NCBI GenBank assembly: GCA_024278725.1
Contig: JAJRSQ010000191.1
Span: 1-5,858, forward strand
Origin: Chloroflexota bacterium
GTDB lineage: Bacteria > Chloroflexota > Anaerolineae > 4572-78
DNA: 5,858 nt
Direction: 5' to 3'
The position numbers and the translations under genes were made by a program. Under the pieces are notes generated by a model. That model was given only the letters and a program-made list of their open reading frames with translations. It had not been told where the DNA came from and searched no databases. Below are positions 4,877 to 5,858 of this stretch, in pieces (the first letter of the stretch is position 1; every line of letters begins with the position of its first letter).

Positions 4877-5434
4877 TCACTTCACCGTCACCGGCAACCC
4901 GGCGACCATCAAAAGCACCCGGTCGGCGCGGCGAGCCAGCCATTGATTCGCCCGCCCCAAAATATCCTGATAGCGTCTGCCGAGCGGGGTAGGGGGCACA
5001 ACCCCCAGCCCGACTTCATTGGAAACGATAATCAACGTGGCGGCGGGAACTTTCGCCCGCCACAGCGACAGCAGCGCCTCGGCTTCCGCCGTCACCGCCG
5101 ATTCAATCTCGGAGGTGGCGGCGGTTTCATTTGCCAGTAAAATATTGCTGGTGAGCAGCGTCCAGCAATCGACCAACAGCGCGGCGGGCGAAAAATCCGC
5201 CAGCACGGGCGCGACCGCCGCCGCAATCCCCTGCGATGCCTCCACCGTGCGCCACGTCCGGGGGCGACCCGCGCGATGCGCGGCGATGCGCGCCGCCATA
5301 TCCGCATCCCCCGCTTCTGCCGTGGCGATATACAGCACCCGCTCCCCCGCCCGCGCCGCCAGATTTTCGGCGTGCGTGCTTTTCCCGCTTCGCGCCCCGC
5401 CGAGAATCAACGTGAAAGTGTGGTTGTCCGTCAT
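4877..5434 (-). CDS. cobU: Adenosylcobinamide kinase / adenosylcobinamide-phosphate guanylyltransferase
   Basis: This 185-residue bifunctional enzyme of cobalamin nucleotide-loop assembly phosphorylates adenosylcobinamide and then transfers GMP to give adenosyl-GDP-cobinamide. The P-loop GGARSGKS is at 12-19. RIAAHRAGRPRTWRTVE (49-65) carries His53, which aligns in context with the histidine guanylylated in the Salmonella enzyme. LLVDCWTLLTSNIL (86-99) and VSNEVGLGVVP (137-147) are family signatures. The length is normal for CobU/CobP. The start ATG follows the lysA stop by 6 nt, and its SD (GAAGG, ending 3 nt before ATG) overlaps that stop codon, which suggests translational coupling. No other cobalamin genes are visible, so it may serve corrinoid salvage or complete a pathway encoded elsewhere. 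Confidence 0.95.
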   Translation of the reverse strand: MTDNHTFTLILGGARSGKSTHAENLAARAGERVLYIATAEAGDADMAARIAAHRAGRPRTWRTVEASQGIAAAVAPVLADFSPAALLVDCWTLLTSNILLANETAATSEIESAVTAEAEALLSLWRAKVPAATLIIVSNEVGLGVVPPTPLGRRYQDILGRANQWLARRADRVLLMVAGLPVTVK

Positions 5435-5440
5435 CTGCCT

Positions 5441-5858
5441 TCACTCAACATTCAGCGTGGCGAAATAATCGTCCAGCGTTTCCGCCCGCCGGATGAGCTG
5501 CACCGAGCCATCCGCCCGCAGCAGCAACTCCGCCGAGCGCAGTTTCCCGTTATAATTAAAGCCCATCGCGTGCCCGTGCGCCCCCGCATCGTGAATCACC
5601 AGCACATCGCCGGGCGACAGAGGGGGCAATTCGCGGTCAATGGCGAATTTGTCGTTATTTTCGCACAGCGACCCGACCACGTCCACCGTCTCGCGCGCGG
5701 GTTCATCTTCTTTCCCCACGGCGGTGATGTGATGGTACGCCCCATACAGCGCCGGGCGCATCAAATTCGCCATCGTCGCGTCTACCCCCACAAACGTTTT
5801 GACGCTCCGTTTGACGTGCCGCACGCGGGTGACCAAATAGCCGTGCGGCGCAGTGATG
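5441..5858 (-). CDS. lysA: Diaminopimelate decarboxylase, C-terminal part (5' end outside window)
   Basis: This PLP-dependent fold-III decarboxylase converts meso-diaminopimelate to L-lysine. The frame is open to the right edge of the window, so only about the last 138 residues are seen, and the gene begins beyond 5858. Visible family motifs are KTFVGVDATMANLMRPALYGAYHHI, with the product-side VDA.M..L.RP.LY signature, then VVGSLCENND (the CES.D-type motif carrying the active-site cysteine), LSPGDVLVIHDAGAHGHAMGFNYNGKLRSAELLL. GAH replaces the more usual GAY, a variant I associate with a subgroup of bacterial DAP decarboxylases. An internal TTG at 5834-5836 would give a 131-residue protein but is not a real start, because the upstream residues (TAPHGYL) continue the family sequence. 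It is followed by cobU with a 6-nt gap. Confidence 0.93.
   Translation of the reverse strand, partial: ITAPHGYLVTRVRHVKRSVKTFVGVDATMANLMRPALYGAYHHITAVGKEDEPARETVDVVGSLCENNDKFAIDRELPPLSPGDVLVIHDAGAHGHAMGFNYNGKLRSAELLLRADGSVQLIRRAETLDDYFATLNVE

Noticed and set aside
5441..5836. Separate small protein starting at TTG 5836
   Set aside because: The frame stays open to the window edge and the residues upstream continue the diaminopimelate decarboxylase sequence, so it is the tail of lysA.

Overview
The window reads as bacterial chromosome of moderately high GC, with compact genes, clear Shine-Dalgarno sequences and sigma70-type promoters. The ALG5-like glycosyltransferase, the stand-alone KaiC-type ATPase, the compact methionyl-tRNA synthetase and the palindromic intergenic repeat starting TGTCATTGCGAG together suggest a Chloroflexota (Anaerolineae-like) organism. 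That assignment is inference from gene style; no rRNA or other decisive marker is present.

Layout, left to right. Positions 1-225 hold no gene. They contain a nested palindromic intergenic repeat and sit downstream of arsM. arsM (226-1038, minus) encodes an arsenite S-adenosylmethionine methyltransferase. It has a near-consensus promoter (TTGACA, 17-nt spacer, TATAGT) whose -10 and start site are covered by a dyad of the ArsR type. A family 2 glycosyltransferase resembling dolichyl/polyprenyl-phosphate glucosyltransferases (about 1233-2033, plus) is divergent from it and has its own promoter, but its start codon is unclear. Positions 2034-2282 hold a strong promoter, a structured segment of about 140 nt with a possible short Met-rich open frame, and an intrinsic-terminator-like hairpin. 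metG (2283-4058, plus) follows. A short spacer with an inverted repeat leads to a single-domain KaiC/RadA-like ATPase (4130-4873, plus). Convergent to it, with 3 nt between the stops, are cobU (4877-5434, minus) and, just upstream of cobU, the 3' part of lysA (5441 to beyond 5858, minus).

The genes are mostly housekeeping: methionine charging, lysine synthesis, cobinamide salvage, lipid-linked sugar transfer and arsenic detoxification. No single pathway links them. The clearest functional pair is lysA-cobU, which look translationally coupled in one transcript, although their biochemistry is unrelated.

The two most interesting stretches are non-coding. One is the metG leader, which looks like a transcription-attenuation device or a small RNA. 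The other is the arsM promoter/operator, which predicts an arsenic-sensing ArsR repressor encoded outside this window. I did not find convincing evidence for a wholly new multigene system here.
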